A DNA stretch of 15,163 nucleotides from an uncultured Halioglobus sp. (GCA_905480565.1 CAJQQW010000307.1:1-15163); one strand, 5' to 3'. Positions 1-7,587 are shown, numbered from the stretch's first letter. Translations and numbers: made by a program. Notes: generated from the letters alone by a model not told the origin.

Positions 1-1084
1 GCGCGACCGGGACGAGGACGGTCACTTTCCCCATGAGTTTCATCATGCCATGGCCGAGGGCGGCTGGCTGGGGATTACCATGCCGGAAGAATTTGGCGGC
101 CAGAACCTCGGCGTGTCCGAAGCAGCGATGATGATGCACACGGTCGGCAACGGTGGTGGCGGGATGGCCGCCGCGTCGACTATACAGATTAATTTGTTTG
201 GACCGCATCCTATTCTGTTGTTCGGGACTGATGAGCAAAAGAAGCTCTGGGTGCCCGACCTGGTACAGGGTAAAGACAAAGTCGCCTTCGGTGTTACTGA
301 GCCCAATGCAGGTCTGGATACCAGCCGGATTACGACCTTTGCCGAGAAGGTGGAAGGTGGTTGGAAGGTCAATGGCCGTAAGATGTGGACAACCACGGGG
401 CAGGTGGCGACCAAGTACCTGTTGCTTTGCAGGACCACCAAGCGGGAGGACTGCGAAAAGCGTTCTGATGGAATTACCCTTTTCTACACAGACTTCGATC
501 GCGACAAGATGGAAGTGCAGCGTATTCCAAAAATGGCACGTAAGGCAGTGGATTCCAATATGGTGTTCATCGATGACCTTTTTATTCCCGATAGCGACCT
601 GATCGGGGAAGTGGGCAAGGGGTTTCGCTATATCCTCACGGCCATGAACGCCGAGCGCGTAATTATCGGCTCCGTGGCAGTGGGATTGGGAATGGATGCG
701 TTGAGTCGTGCAGCGGATTACGCTCAGGAGCGTGAAGTATTCGGCCGGGCGATCGGCATGAATCAGGGTATCCAGCATCCCCTGGCCCAAAACTGGATGC
801 AGCTGGAATCCGCATGGCTGATGTGCCAGAAGGCGGCGCGGATGTATGACGCGGGTGAATCTTGTGGCGCAGAGGCGAATGCGGCTAAGTTTCTGGGAGC
901 CGAAGCGGGTTTCAAGGCCGCGGAAAGAGCGGTTTTGACGCACGGCGGCATGGGTGTCGCGAAAGAGTACAACGTGGAGCGCCTGTTCCGGGAATCCATG
1001 ATTATGCGTATTGCCCCTATCTCCGAGCAGATGATCCTGAACTTTATCGGTGAGCATGTGTTGGGTATGCCCAAGTCCTACTGA
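1..1084 (+). CDS. Acyl-CoA dehydrogenase, 5'-truncated by window edge
   Basis: FAD-dependent alpha,beta-desaturation of an acyl-CoA thioester, passing electrons to ETF. The reading frame is open from base 2, and the codons before the first ATG at 50 encode RDRDEDGHFPHEF, typical ACAD N-terminal sequence, so the gene starts outside the window; about 360 residues are visible and perhaps 25-30 are missing. Family marks are FGVTEPNAGLDTS (substrate/FAD loop), WTTTGQ and the C-terminal THGGMG...VERLFRES helix. The usual C-terminal catalytic Glu (YEGT motif of MCAD/SCAD) is replaced by Pro (codon 1016-1018, in RIAPISEQ). A Glu in NAERV (codon 653-655) sits where isovaleryl-CoA dehydrogenase carries its base, so I infer an IVD-like active site. 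It is first of the visible block-1 genes, 74 bp before the crotonase gene. Substrate unknown. ACAD assignment is secure; chain-length class is not. Confidence 0.93.
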   Translation, partial: RDRDEDGHFPHEFHHAMAEGGWLGITMPEEFGGQNLGVSEAAMMMHTVGNGGGGMAAASTIQINLFGPHPILLFGTDEQKKLWVPDLVQGKDKVAFGVTEPNAGLDTSRITTFAEKVEGGWKVNGRKMWTTTGQVATKYLLLCRTTKREDCEKRSDGITLFYTDFDRDKMEVQRIPKMARKAVDSNMVFIDDLFIPDSDLIGEVGKGFRYILTAMNAERVIIGSVAVGLGMDALSRAADYAQEREVFGRAIGMNQGIQHPLAQNWMQLESAWLMCQKAARMYDAGESCGAEANAAKFLGAEAGFKAAERAVLTHGGMGVAKEYNVERLFRESMIMRIAPISEQMILNFIGEHVLGMPKSY

Positions 1085-1142
1085 CGGGGCGATGCTTGTC
1101 CCAATCACGGTATCTCGCTGCCCCATAATTTTGCCGCAATGC

Positions 1143-1150
1143 AGAAGGAG
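1143..1150 (+). promoter_or_regulatory. Strong Shine-Dalgarno fixing a TTG start
   Basis: AGAAGGAG lies 8 nt before TTG at 1159. No ATG or GTG is placed comparably, and the protein starting at this TTG has the normal crotonase N-terminus, so the site decides the start. Confidence 0.75.
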
Positions 1151-1158
1151 CAAGAACA

Positions 1159-1956
1159 TTGACTGATCAGCTGCAGGTAAAGGTCTCTGAGGGCGTCGCA
1201 AGAGTGACCTTCAATCGGCCCGAGGCGCGTAATGCCTTGTCTCAGGAAATGCGCACCGTGTTGGTCGATGCCATGATCGATTTTGGTCAGGATGACAGCA
1301 TTCGTTGCATCGTTATAGCGGGAGCGGGTAAGAACTTCATGGCTGGGGGTGATGTGAAGAATTTCGCTGAACTGGCGAAATTATCCAAGGAAGAGCGCTA
1401 TAACCATTTCCTCAAGCGCATACACGTCACTCAGCCCTTGTTGCTGGCGCTGCGTGAGATGAAAAAGCCAGTGGTCTGTGTAGTTCAGGGGGCAGCGGTG
1501 GGCTTCGGCTTTTCATTGGCAATGGCCTGCGACCTTGTCATTGCTTCCCATGACGCGCGTTTTGCCTGCTCATATATAGGTATCGGAACGTGTCCTGACG
1601 GTTCTGGTTCCTACTACCTTCCCAAACTGGTGGGTGTGAAACGTGCTATGGAGATCGCCATGCTGGGAGACTTTATCGATGCGTCTACCGCGCAATCTAT
1701 GGGGCTGGTCAACCGTGTCGCTGAGGAGGGTCAGCTTGACACGGTATCGGAAGAGATTATTGGAAGGCTGGCAAGTGGCCCGACAGTGGGTATTGGTAAT
1801 ACCAAACAGTTGCTTTACGCCGCAGACGACAACAGTTTGGCGACGCAGTTGGCGATGGAGGCGCGTGGCTTTGCTGAGTGTGCCGCTACCGAGGACTGGG
1901 CAGAAGGCGTCACTGCCTTTACCGAAAAGCGCAAGCCGCAGTTCCGTGGCTGCTAG
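1159..1956 (+). CDS. Crotonase-superfamily enoyl-CoA hydratase/isomerase (PaaG-like active site)
   Basis: A 265-residue protein of the crotonase fold, which polarises an acyl-CoA thioester in an oxyanion hole. Visible marks are the first oxyanion loop (MAGGD, residues 61-65), the second glycine-rich loop (GFGFSLAM, from residue 115) and a C-terminal FTEKRKPQF tail normal for the family. Both hydratase glutamates of rat crotonase are absent: Ser119 replaces E144 and Tyr139 replaces E164. Instead there is Asp147 in CPDGSGSYYLP, matching the PDxGG aspartate of PaaG-type isomerases and of 4-chlorobenzoyl-CoA dehalogenase. A double-bond isomerase or another non-hydratase role is therefore more likely than plain hydration (inference). 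It starts at TTG with a strong ribosome site and is followed after 15 bp by the CitE-like lyase, so the two are probably co-transcribed. Confidence 0.9.
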   Translation: MTDQLQVKVSEGVARVTFNRPEARNALSQEMRTVLVDAMIDFGQDDSIRCIVIAGAGKNFMAGGDVKNFAELAKLSKEERYNHFLKRIHVTQPLLLALREMKKPVVCVVQGAAVGFGFSLAMACDLVIASHDARFACSYIGIGTCPDGSGSYYLPKLVGVKRAMEIAMLGDFIDASTAQSMGLVNRVAEEGQLDTVSEEIIGRLASGPTVGIGNTKQLLYAADDNSLATQLAMEARGFAECAATEDWAEGVTAFTEKRKPQFRGC

Positions 1957-1971
1957 ACGACAGGAGTAGAC

Positions 1972-2847
1972 ATGGTGAACCGGTCATGGATGTTCATACC
2001 CGGAGACAGTGACAAGAAGCTCGGCAAGGCTTTGGGTGTCGGAGCCGATGCCCTGATTCTTGATCTTGAAGATTCCGTTGCTGAAGCCAGTAAGGCTGAC
2101 GCGCGTGCGCGGGTGGGTGAGTATCTTGCCGCACAGAGGGGCACATCTGGCAGTGAACTCTGGGTGCGGGTAAACGCGCTGGATACTCCCCATATTCTGG
2201 CAGACCTGGTGGCCGTTATGCCTGGAGCCCCCGCGGGCATCTTTTTGCCCAAGCCCTCTCATGGTGATGATATTCGCCGCCTTGATCACTATCTTTCCGC
2301 ACTTGAACAACAGAATAGTCTGACGAAAGGCAGTACGCGGATTATGAGTCTCGCCGAGTCTGCCTTGGGTATGATTAACCTCGGCAGTTTTGTGGGCGTA
2401 TCGCAGCGTTTGTCAGCGATAACCTGGGGCGCTGAGGATATGGCAACAGACCTTGGCGCGACCACCAATACGGATGGCGATGGCCAGCATTTTTTGGTGC
2501 ATCAGCTCAGTCGCACCAGCGCCCTTGCAGTGGGCGCGGCGGGCAACTTCCAACCAGTGGATGGGGTCTATCTTGACTTTAGGGATGAGGATGGTCTGAG
2601 GCATGAGTCTGTTTACGCACGCAAGGAGGGTTTCAGTGGCAAGATGGCCATACACCCGGCTCAGGTCGCCGTGATAAATGAGTGTTTCACTCCCAGCGGG
2701 GATGAGATAGCTCATGCGCGGCGCGTGGTGCAGGCTTTCGCCGATAGTGAGGGAGCAGGTACCGTCGGACTCGATGGAAAAATGTTGGATATTCCGCATC
2801 TGAAGCAGGCTAAACGCTTGTTGGCGTCGGTAAAGCGCAGCCCCTGA
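1972..2847 (+). CDS. HpcH/HpaI-fold aldolase/lyase, CitE/CLYBL-like
   Basis: A 291-residue TIM-barrel lyase of the CitE family (citryl-, malyl- or citramalyl-CoA lyase type), which makes or breaks a C-C bond in a CoA thioester using Mg2+. Motifs in order: RSWMFIPGD at the N-terminus, LDLEDSV (residues 30-36), WVRVNA with the CoA/substrate Arg66, IFLPK ending at Lys94, SLAESALG with metal ligand Glu129, TWGAEDMATDLGA with second ligand Asp156, and SGKMAIHPAQV near the C-terminus. Length is as usual for stand-alone members. ATG follows AGGAG by 5 nt. It lies 15 bp after the crotonase gene and 21 bp before the serine hydrolase. Context suggests it cleaves a hydroxyacyl-CoA product of the pathway. 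The exact substrate (citramalyl-, beta-methylmalyl-, malyl-CoA or other) cannot be told. Confidence 0.88.
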   Translation: MVNRSWMFIPGDSDKKLGKALGVGADALILDLEDSVAEASKADARARVGEYLAAQRGTSGSELWVRVNALDTPHILADLVAVMPGAPAGIFLPKPSHGDDIRRLDHYLSALEQQNSLTKGSTRIMSLAESALGMINLGSFVGVSQRLSAITWGAEDMATDLGATTNTDGDGQHFLVHQLSRTSALAVGAAGNFQPVDGVYLDFRDEDGLRHESVYARKEGFSGKMAIHPAQVAVINECFTPSGDEIAHARRVVQAFADSEGAGTVGLDGKMLDIPHLKQAKRLLASVKRSP

Positions 2848-2868
2848 GGTTATTAGGATAGGTTAATT

Positions 2869-4161
2869 ATGGCAAAACGCAGAGATCAACACCCCGTGGT
2901 GCACGGCGAGACGGCCCCAGCTTTTGATCGAGTAAGGAGTCTGTTTGAGCACAATATGCGCACCCTTGCCGAAGAAAATGCCCAGTTATGCGTTTATCAC
3001 AAGGGCAGAAAAGTCGTCGATCTGTGGGCCACTCATCCCGACACCCCACAATTTTCGGGCGACTCGCTGGTCAATATTTTCAGCAGTGGCAAAAGCCTGG
3101 AGTCCATTGCCATTGCCTCCCTTGTGGGGAAGGGGTTGCTCGACTACGACGCCCTCATCAGTAATTATTGGCCGGACTTTAGCGGTGGCGGCAAGGAGTC
3201 GGTGCGGGTGTCTGATCTAATGCGCCACGAGGCTGGCTTGGTAAATTTTAGCCGTTCGATCAACACGACAGATTTGCTGACTCCGAATATAAAGCAAAAC
3301 CGGGTGGGCGAAATTATCGAGCAGGAATCTCAGCGGTTTGCATCCGGCGGGTCATCCCGGCGCGAATATCACGCCATGACACGCGGTTGGATAGCGAACG
3401 AGCTATACCGTCGGGTCGACCCTGCGGGCCGCACCATCGGGGAGTACCTGCGAGAAGACTTGTCAGATGCGCTGGGCGTGGATATTTTCATCGGTTTGGA
3501 GGAGGCGCAGCTTGAACAGGTAGCGCCGGTTCGACTGCTTGACCCTAAAAAACACATACTTGAAAGCCTCAAGCCGCGTCTGTTTGGTCGTCGTGTCCAA
3601 CACAATCTGTTCCAGTTGATCGCGCGGGTGTGGCGGCCGCTTTGGGCGTTGCGCAAGGGCAGGTCTGCCGGCTCCCAGCCGGCTCCTGTCGAGGGGATGA
3701 GAAATATCGATATTTTTAATGAAGCGGGCATGATGCAGGGTGAAACCCCGTCGGCGAATACCCATGCCAACGCACGCAGCCTGGCCAAAGTCGCAGCAAT
3801 CATGTCCGCTGGTGGAGAATTGGATGGGGATCGCTGTCTTGATAAAACCGGCTGGTCCGCTCTTCACAATCATCCTGTGCCTGCAGAAATGGGTAATTTT
3901 ATGCCCACACGCTTCACTCAGGGAGGAGTGGATAGATTCTTGCCAATTACTGAGCAAAGCTCCATGTTGGAGAAGGCATTCAATGGGGGCCGGGAGGGTT
4001 TCTACGGGTGGATGGGGCTGGGCGGCTCAATTTTTCAATGGCATCCGGAGCATGAAATTGGTTTGGCGTTTGTGCCGACTTCGCTACACTTGCTGGATCT
4101 CCTGAATGAGCGTGGAAAGTTCTATCAGGCCGAAGTCCTGCGTTGCGTTGCCTCGGAATGA
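2869..4161 (+). CDS. Serine hydrolase, class C beta-lactamase/EstB-like family
   Basis: A 430-residue cytoplasmic-looking protein with no evident signal peptide. It has the S-x-x-K nucleophile motif (Ser72-Ser73-Gly74-Lys75, within FSSGKS), followed by DLMRHEAGL and REYHAMTRGW, whose Tyr167 matches the general-base Tyr of the family. This arrangement is that of EstB-type esterases and LACTB-like proteins rather than of secreted beta-lactamases. It starts at ATG 21 bp after the CitE-like gene and is the last gene before a 381-bp gap, so it is probably the distal gene of the operon. Such hydrolases often sit in acyl-CoA catabolic clusters; an esterase, lactonase or thioesterase role on a pathway intermediate is plausible but is inference only. 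Family assignment is good; substrate is unknown. Confidence 0.85.
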   Translation: MAKRRDQHPVVHGETAPAFDRVRSLFEHNMRTLAEENAQLCVYHKGRKVVDLWATHPDTPQFSGDSLVNIFSSGKSLESIAIASLVGKGLLDYDALISNYWPDFSGGGKESVRVSDLMRHEAGLVNFSRSINTTDLLTPNIKQNRVGEIIEQESQRFASGGSSRREYHAMTRGWIANELYRRVDPAGRTIGEYLREDLSDALGVDIFIGLEEAQLEQVAPVRLLDPKKHILESLKPRLFGRRVQHNLFQLIARVWRPLWALRKGRSAGSQPAPVEGMRNIDIFNEAGMMQGETPSANTHANARSLAKVAAIMSAGGELDGDRCLDKTGWSALHNHPVPAEMGNFMPTRFTQGGVDRFLPITEQSSMLEKAFNGGREGFYGWMGLGGSIFQWHPEHEIGLAFVPTSLHLLDLLNERGKFYQAEVLRCVASE

Positions 4162-4166
4162 AGGGG

Positions 4167-4211
4167 TTGGCGGGGTCCAATAGACCCATCCGTATGTACT
4201 CCAATTTTTTT
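4167..4211 (+). terminator. Possible intrinsic terminator after the block-1 operon
   Basis: Starting 5 bp after the hydrolase stop codon, a perfect 5-bp stem GGGTC/GACCC (4173-4177 with 4183-4187, loop CAATA) lies inside an outer TTGG/CCAA pairing (4167-4170 with 4201-4204), which is followed directly by seven T (4205-4211). The outer stem is short and the inner hairpin is 17 nt from the T run, so it is not a textbook terminator. Confidence 0.35.
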
Positions 4212-4389
4212 AAATTCCTTGTTCAATAGAAAGCTGCATACTGTCGCAGTGCTCAAGGCGGATCTGCAATGGTCTTGCGCTCTGGTTCCGTTTGCATTCG
4301 AACGAGCGTGGTTGGACAAAATTTATAGACGATGTCTCAGACCGCGATGTATGCCAGAGCTTGTATTATGAGAAATAAGTCAAGGGGCT

Positions 4390-4401
4390 GACAACGTTGT
4401 C
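4390..4401. promoter_or_regulatory. 12-bp perfect palindrome, candidate operator
   Basis: GACAACGTTGTC is a perfect palindrome about 150 bp before the cassette's first gene, with an AACGTT core like that of LacI-family operators. It overlaps a CTGACA that might be a -35 element. A 12-bp palindrome is expected a few times by chance in 15 kb, so its location is the main support. Confidence 0.35.
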
Positions 4402-4519
4402 GCGATAAGATTGCTATTCGGCTGACGCGCATAGAGCAAAGCAAAAACTTTCTGTTACAGTGTCGTATTTCCGCGCCACGAAGTGGCCGAACTGTTTTAC
4501 CCGTCGTAACGGACTCATT

Positions 4520-4527
4520 GGGAGGAG
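4520..4527 (+). promoter_or_regulatory. Strong Shine-Dalgarno with no standard start codon at normal distance
   Basis: GGGAGGAG is the best ribosome site in the gap. The only standard start in the PhzF-like frame after the stop TAA at 4507-4509 is TTG at 4543, 15 nt beyond the site's end. An ATC at 4531 is in frame, 5 nt after GGAGG. Confidence 0.55.
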
Positions 4528-4542
4528 TTTATCGACTGCCAA

Positions 4543-5337
4543 TTGATCACGGCTTTTACCGATCTGGAAAACGCTGCTTCCAGTCTTAGCGGCAATCGCT
4601 GTCGCCTGATGATGCTGGATAGGGAGCCAACTGAAGCTCCTCCCTCGCGGTCGGACGTTACTACCTGCCTTAGCTGGCTGCAAACGTCTGAATTACGGCC
4701 CTTAATCGCACTGCGTTGCTATAGCCCCGGCGGACAGATAATCCAATGCTGTGGCCATGGACTAATGGCCGCCTCCCATGCCTGGATGAGCAGATTAGGG
4801 CGGGAGGCACTCACTCTCGTCATGCAGGGTAGTCAGGTGGACAGCTGGCGATCCGATGAGGAGATCTGGCTGCGCTTCTCCGCGCTGGAAACGCGATCAT
4901 GCGAGGTGCCGGCCTGGGTGAGAGACATGCTGGCCACAGCAACGAATCCGGTTTCCGCCGCACACAGCGGTGAGTCGTCGGGTTACCTCGTTTTGCAATG
5001 GCCCGATAATTTTGATTTGCGCTCGCTCACGCCACCAGACGAGACCTTAGCCCGTTATACTCAGCGCGCGCTGATTTGCACAACTGCACGGCCCGAAGTG
5101 GGTGCTGGAGCGATAGAGTTGCGTTACTTTGCACCGCAGTACGGTGTGATAGAGGATGCGGCGACGGGATCCGCGATGCGAGTACTGGCATCTTACTGGT
5201 CGTCCCGATTTGATTGTCTGCGAGGTTATCAGTGTTCCTCAGCGGGCGGACAGTTACTCGCAAGGTGGGCGCCGCACTGTGTGGAGGTGGGCGGAATTTG
5301 TGTGGCAACGAACGTGATGGCAGTAAATGATGAATAA
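4543..5337 (+). CDS. Divergent PhzF-family protein (DapF-like fold), first gene of the egt cassette
   Basis: 264 residues from TTG. It shows PhzF/YddE marks: N-terminal AFTD...GN, CCGHG with Cys70 and His72, and EDAATGSA with Asp205 and Ser210, close to PhzF His74, Asp208 and Ser213. The hallmark S-E-T-A-F segment carrying catalytic Glu45 is not recognisable; the nearest counterpart is Glu50 in TSEL, and the N-terminal lobe is about ten residues shorter than usual. PhzF relatives catalyse proton-shift isomerisations. The 3' end overlaps egtB by 11 bp (5327-5337), implying translational coupling and a job in the same pathway, but no PhzF protein belongs to the established ergothioneine routes. 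Start uncertain: TTG 4543 is far from the ribosome site, while a rare ATC at 4531 would add MIDC Q-like N-terminal residues and restore a more typical first beta strand. Family call likely; function unknown. Confidence 0.78.
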   Translation: MITAFTDLENAASSLSGNRCRLMMLDREPTEAPPSRSDVTTCLSWLQTSELRPLIALRCYSPGGQIIQCCGHGLMAASHAWMSRLGREALTLVMQGSQVDSWRSDEEIWLRFSALETRSCEVPAWVRDMLATATNPVSAAHSGESSGYLVLQWPDNFDLRSLTPPDETLARYTQRALICTTARPEVGAGAIELRYFAPQYGVIEDAATGSAMRVLASYWSSRFDCLRGYQCSSAGGQLLARWAPHCVEVGGICVATNVMAVNDE

Positions 5338-6580
5338 TGATATCTCCGAGAGCTTCCTGCGGACAAGGCAACAGTCTCTTGCCGCGTGCGACCGTCTGGA
5401 GATTGAAGACTATGGCTTGCAGGCAGAAGCTTTCACAAGTCCCCCCAAGTGGCATCTGGCCCATACCAGCTGGTTTTTTGAAACGTTCCTGCTGAAGCCC
5501 TATCTAGACGGTTATGAGACGCTCAATCCAGTTTACGAAGAGTTATTCAATTCCTACTATAATGGAGTAGGGGGCCAGTACGCGCGCTCTCGGCGCGGTT
5601 TGTTGTCGCGGCCAACGGTCGCCGAGGTGCTGACGTATCGGGGACAGGTCGATCGTGCGATTATTGAATTACTTGGGGATGATTCTCATGCGCAGCGAGA
5701 CACTGTTTTACAGCGTTGCCGTCTGGGTATAGAGCACGAGCAACAGCATCAGGAATTATTTTATACCGATCTGAAGTATTCTCTTTTCGTGAATCCGCTG
5801 TTGCCTGCTTTCGCTAAATTTTCTACAGATGTCACTGTGCCTGCGGCAGAGCAACAATGGCGCCACTATGAGGGCGGGCTTTTTGAGGCGGGATTGCCCG
5901 CAGGTGCAGCTGATTTCGCTTTTGATAATGAATCCCCTGCTGTCCGGGTCTATCTGGAGTCGTTTTCTCTTTCGAATCGCCTTGTAACCAATAGCGAATA
6001 TCAGGACTTTGTCGACGACGGTGGTTACAAAAACCACGAGCACTGGCTGGCAGACGGCTGGACGCTTTTGCAGGAAGAGCAGTGGCAACGCCCGCTCTAC
6101 TGGCTAGACCGTGATGACGGGCACTGGGAGTTTACGCTGTCTGGCCTGCGTCGCAGGAATCCGGATGCTCCGGTCTGTCACCTCAGCGGCTACGAGGCAG
6201 ATGCCTATGCCAGTTGGCTGGATGCCCGGCTGCCGACGGAATTTGAATGGGAGTATGCGGCCCGCAAACAAGCCTTCAGTCCACTGGTATTTGACCCGGA
6301 ACATTTGAGCCCGCAACCAGCGGCCGGTGATATTCCGCTTCTGCAGTTGTACGATGCCTGTTGGCAGTGGACGGGCTCGTCCTATCGACCTTATTTTGGC
6401 TTTAATGCTGGCGATGGCGCCATTGGGGAATACAATGGCAAGTTCATGGCGAACCAGTGGGTGCTAAAGGGTGGTTCGTGTGTCAGTCAAAGTGGACACG
6501 TACGGCCTACTTACCGTAATTTTTTCTACCCGCGCGATCGCTGGCAATTCAGTAGTCTGCGACTCGCGCGAGATGTATAA
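5327..6580 (+). CDS. egtB: Ergothioneine biosynthesis sulfoxide synthase EgtB
   Basis: Non-heme iron enzyme joining hercynine and a thiol (cysteine or gamma-glutamylcysteine) with O2 to form the sulfoxide precursor of ergothioneine. 417 residues. The N-terminal DinB-like domain has PPKWHLAHTSWFFE with His46 and IEHEQQHQEL with His137 and His141; these match the three-His iron site of characterised EgtB (H51/H134/H138 in the mycobacterial enzyme). The C-terminal FGE-sulfatase-like domain (about 180-417) includes LPTEFEWEYAA, WQWTGSSYRPY, VLKGGSCVS and RWQFSSLRLARD at the end. It starts at ATG 5327 (ATG 5330 also possible) inside the end of the PhzF-like gene with no strong ribosome site, so coupling is likely; egtD follows after 23 bp. 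Thiol donor undetermined: no egtA or egtC is nearby, which allows either direct use of cysteine or gamma-glutamylcysteine made elsewhere. OvoA or SenA roles are less likely given the adjacent egtD. Confidence 0.93.
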   Translation: MMNNDISESFLRTRQQSLAACDRLEIEDYGLQAEAFTSPPKWHLAHTSWFFETFLLKPYLDGYETLNPVYEELFNSYYNGVGGQYARSRRGLLSRPTVAEVLTYRGQVDRAIIELLGDDSHAQRDTVLQRCRLGIEHEQQHQELFYTDLKYSLFVNPLLPAFAKFSTDVTVPAAEQQWRHYEGGLFEAGLPAGAADFAFDNESPAVRVYLESFSLSNRLVTNSEYQDFVDDGGYKNHEHWLADGWTLLQEEQWQRPLYWLDRDDGHWEFTLSGLRRRNPDAPVCHLSGYEADAYASWLDARLPTEFEWEYAARKQAFSPLVFDPEHLSPQPAAGDIPLLQLYDACWQWTGSSYRPYFGFNAGDGAIGEYNGKFMANQWVLKGGSCVSQSGHVRPTYRNFFYPRDRWQFSSLRLARDV

Positions 6581-6603
6581 GGTCTGAGGAGAACAATAAC
6601 AAT

Positions 6604-7587
6604 ATGAAGTTAGTCGCAGAGGCCGAATTGGATAACGTCAGCTTTGAAGACCTGCAGCCGACGCAAGACGATTCGCTGGCGGATATACTCAAGGGTCTCG
6701 CATGTTCGCCCAAGCAGATTAATCCACGATTTTTTTATGACGCGCGGGGGTCAGAGCTGTTTGAGAACATTACGCAGCTGCCGGAGTACTATCCGACCCG
6801 CACGGAGGCGGCAATTCTGCAAAATAATGCGGAAGATATTGCGTCGCTGACTGGGCGCCATGGCGTGTTGATCGAGCCCGGCAGTGGTAATTGTGAGAAG
6901 GTTCGCCTGTTACTTGATGCACTTCGCCCTTCTGCTTATGTACCGTTGGATATCTCTCCCGAATTTCTTTCTGCCTCGGCCGGGGAATTGGGTAAAGAAT
7001 TTTCGTGGCTCAACGTTCAAGCAGTCTGCGCCGATTTTTCGGGTCCGTGGCAGGATCACACAGAGCTTCCTTCCGGGAAACGGGTGGTATTTTATCCTGG
7101 ATCTACGATTGGCAATATGAGTCCCATGAGGGCTAGCCGCTTCCTGTCTGGTCTGCGGCCCCTTATAGGGCCGGGCGGTGGTGTGCTGGTCGGGGTCGAT
7201 TTACAGAAATCGGAAAGGGTACTCAACGCCGCATACAATGATGCTCAGGGTGTGACTGCAGCGTTTAATCTGAATATTTTGAATGCAGTGAATGCGTTGA
7301 CTGACGCTAATTTTAAGCTTGATATGTTTAGTCATCATGCCTTCTATAATAGTGATCAGGCACGAATAGAGATGCACTTGGTCAGCAAGGCAGAGCAGGT
7401 AGTCAATGTTGGCGGTCGTGCTGTACTTTTTGCAGACGGAGAGTCATTGCATACAGAGAACTCCTACAAGTACAGTCTCGAAAGTTTTGCGGAGCTTGCG
7501 GCGGCAGCGGGCTTAAAGGTACAGCGTAGCTGGTGCGACGATGATCAGTTTTTCAGCGTGCATTACCTTGGCGTAACAGGGTGGTGA
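6604..7587 (+). CDS. egtD: Histidine N-alpha-methyltransferase EgtD
   Basis: SAM-dependent trimethylation of the histidine alpha-amino group to hercynine, the first step of ergothioneine synthesis. 327 residues, normal for the family. Marks in order: RFFYDARGSELFENIT (42-57), LPEYYPTRTE, the SAM glycine motif IEPGSGNCEK (90-99), YVPLDIS, FYPGSTIGN (163-171), VDLQKSE followed by NAAYND, and FADGESLHTENSYKYS (267-282), the region that contacts histidine in known EgtD. ATG 6604 follows GAGGAG (6586-6591) by 12 nt. It sits 23 bp after egtB and 12 bp before the MFS gene, so the genes are presumably one transcript. No oddities; this is the clearest single assignment in the window. Confidence 0.95.
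   Translation: MKLVAEAELDNVSFEDLQPTQDDSLADILKGLACSPKQINPRFFYDARGSELFENITQLPEYYPTRTEAAILQNNAEDIASLTGRHGVLIEPGSGNCEKVRLLLDALRPSAYVPLDISPEFLSASAGELGKEFSWLNVQAVCADFSGPWQDHTELPSGKRVVFYPGSTIGNMSPMRASRFLSGLRPLIGPGGGVLVGVDLQKSERVLNAAYNDAQGVTAAFNLNILNAVNALTDANFKLDMFSHHAFYNSDQARIEMHLVSKAEQVVNVGGRAVLFADGESLHTENSYKYSLESFAELAAAAGLKVQRSWCDDDQFFSVHYLGVTGW

Larger units (their letters stand above)
4162..4542 (+). other. 381-bp intergenic region upstream of the ergothioneine cassette
   Basis: No credible gene is seen on either strand. The stretch is more AT-rich than its surroundings in parts (4200-4240, 4310-4380). It holds the possible terminator at its left end, the 12-bp palindrome at 4390-4401 and the ribosome site at 4520-4527. 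It most likely carries the promoter for the cassette beginning near 4531/4543. A CTGACA (4388-4393) overlapping the palindrome could be a -35 box, but no convincing -10 box follows at 17-18 bp. Confidence 0.6.

Noticed and set aside
5327..7587. Ovothiol (OvoA) or selenoneine (SenA) cluster instead of ergothioneine
   Set aside because: OvoA is normally a larger protein with its own fused methyltransferase domain, and the selenoneine partners SenB and SenC are absent. A normal-length EgtB next to a clear EgtD fits ergothioneine best.
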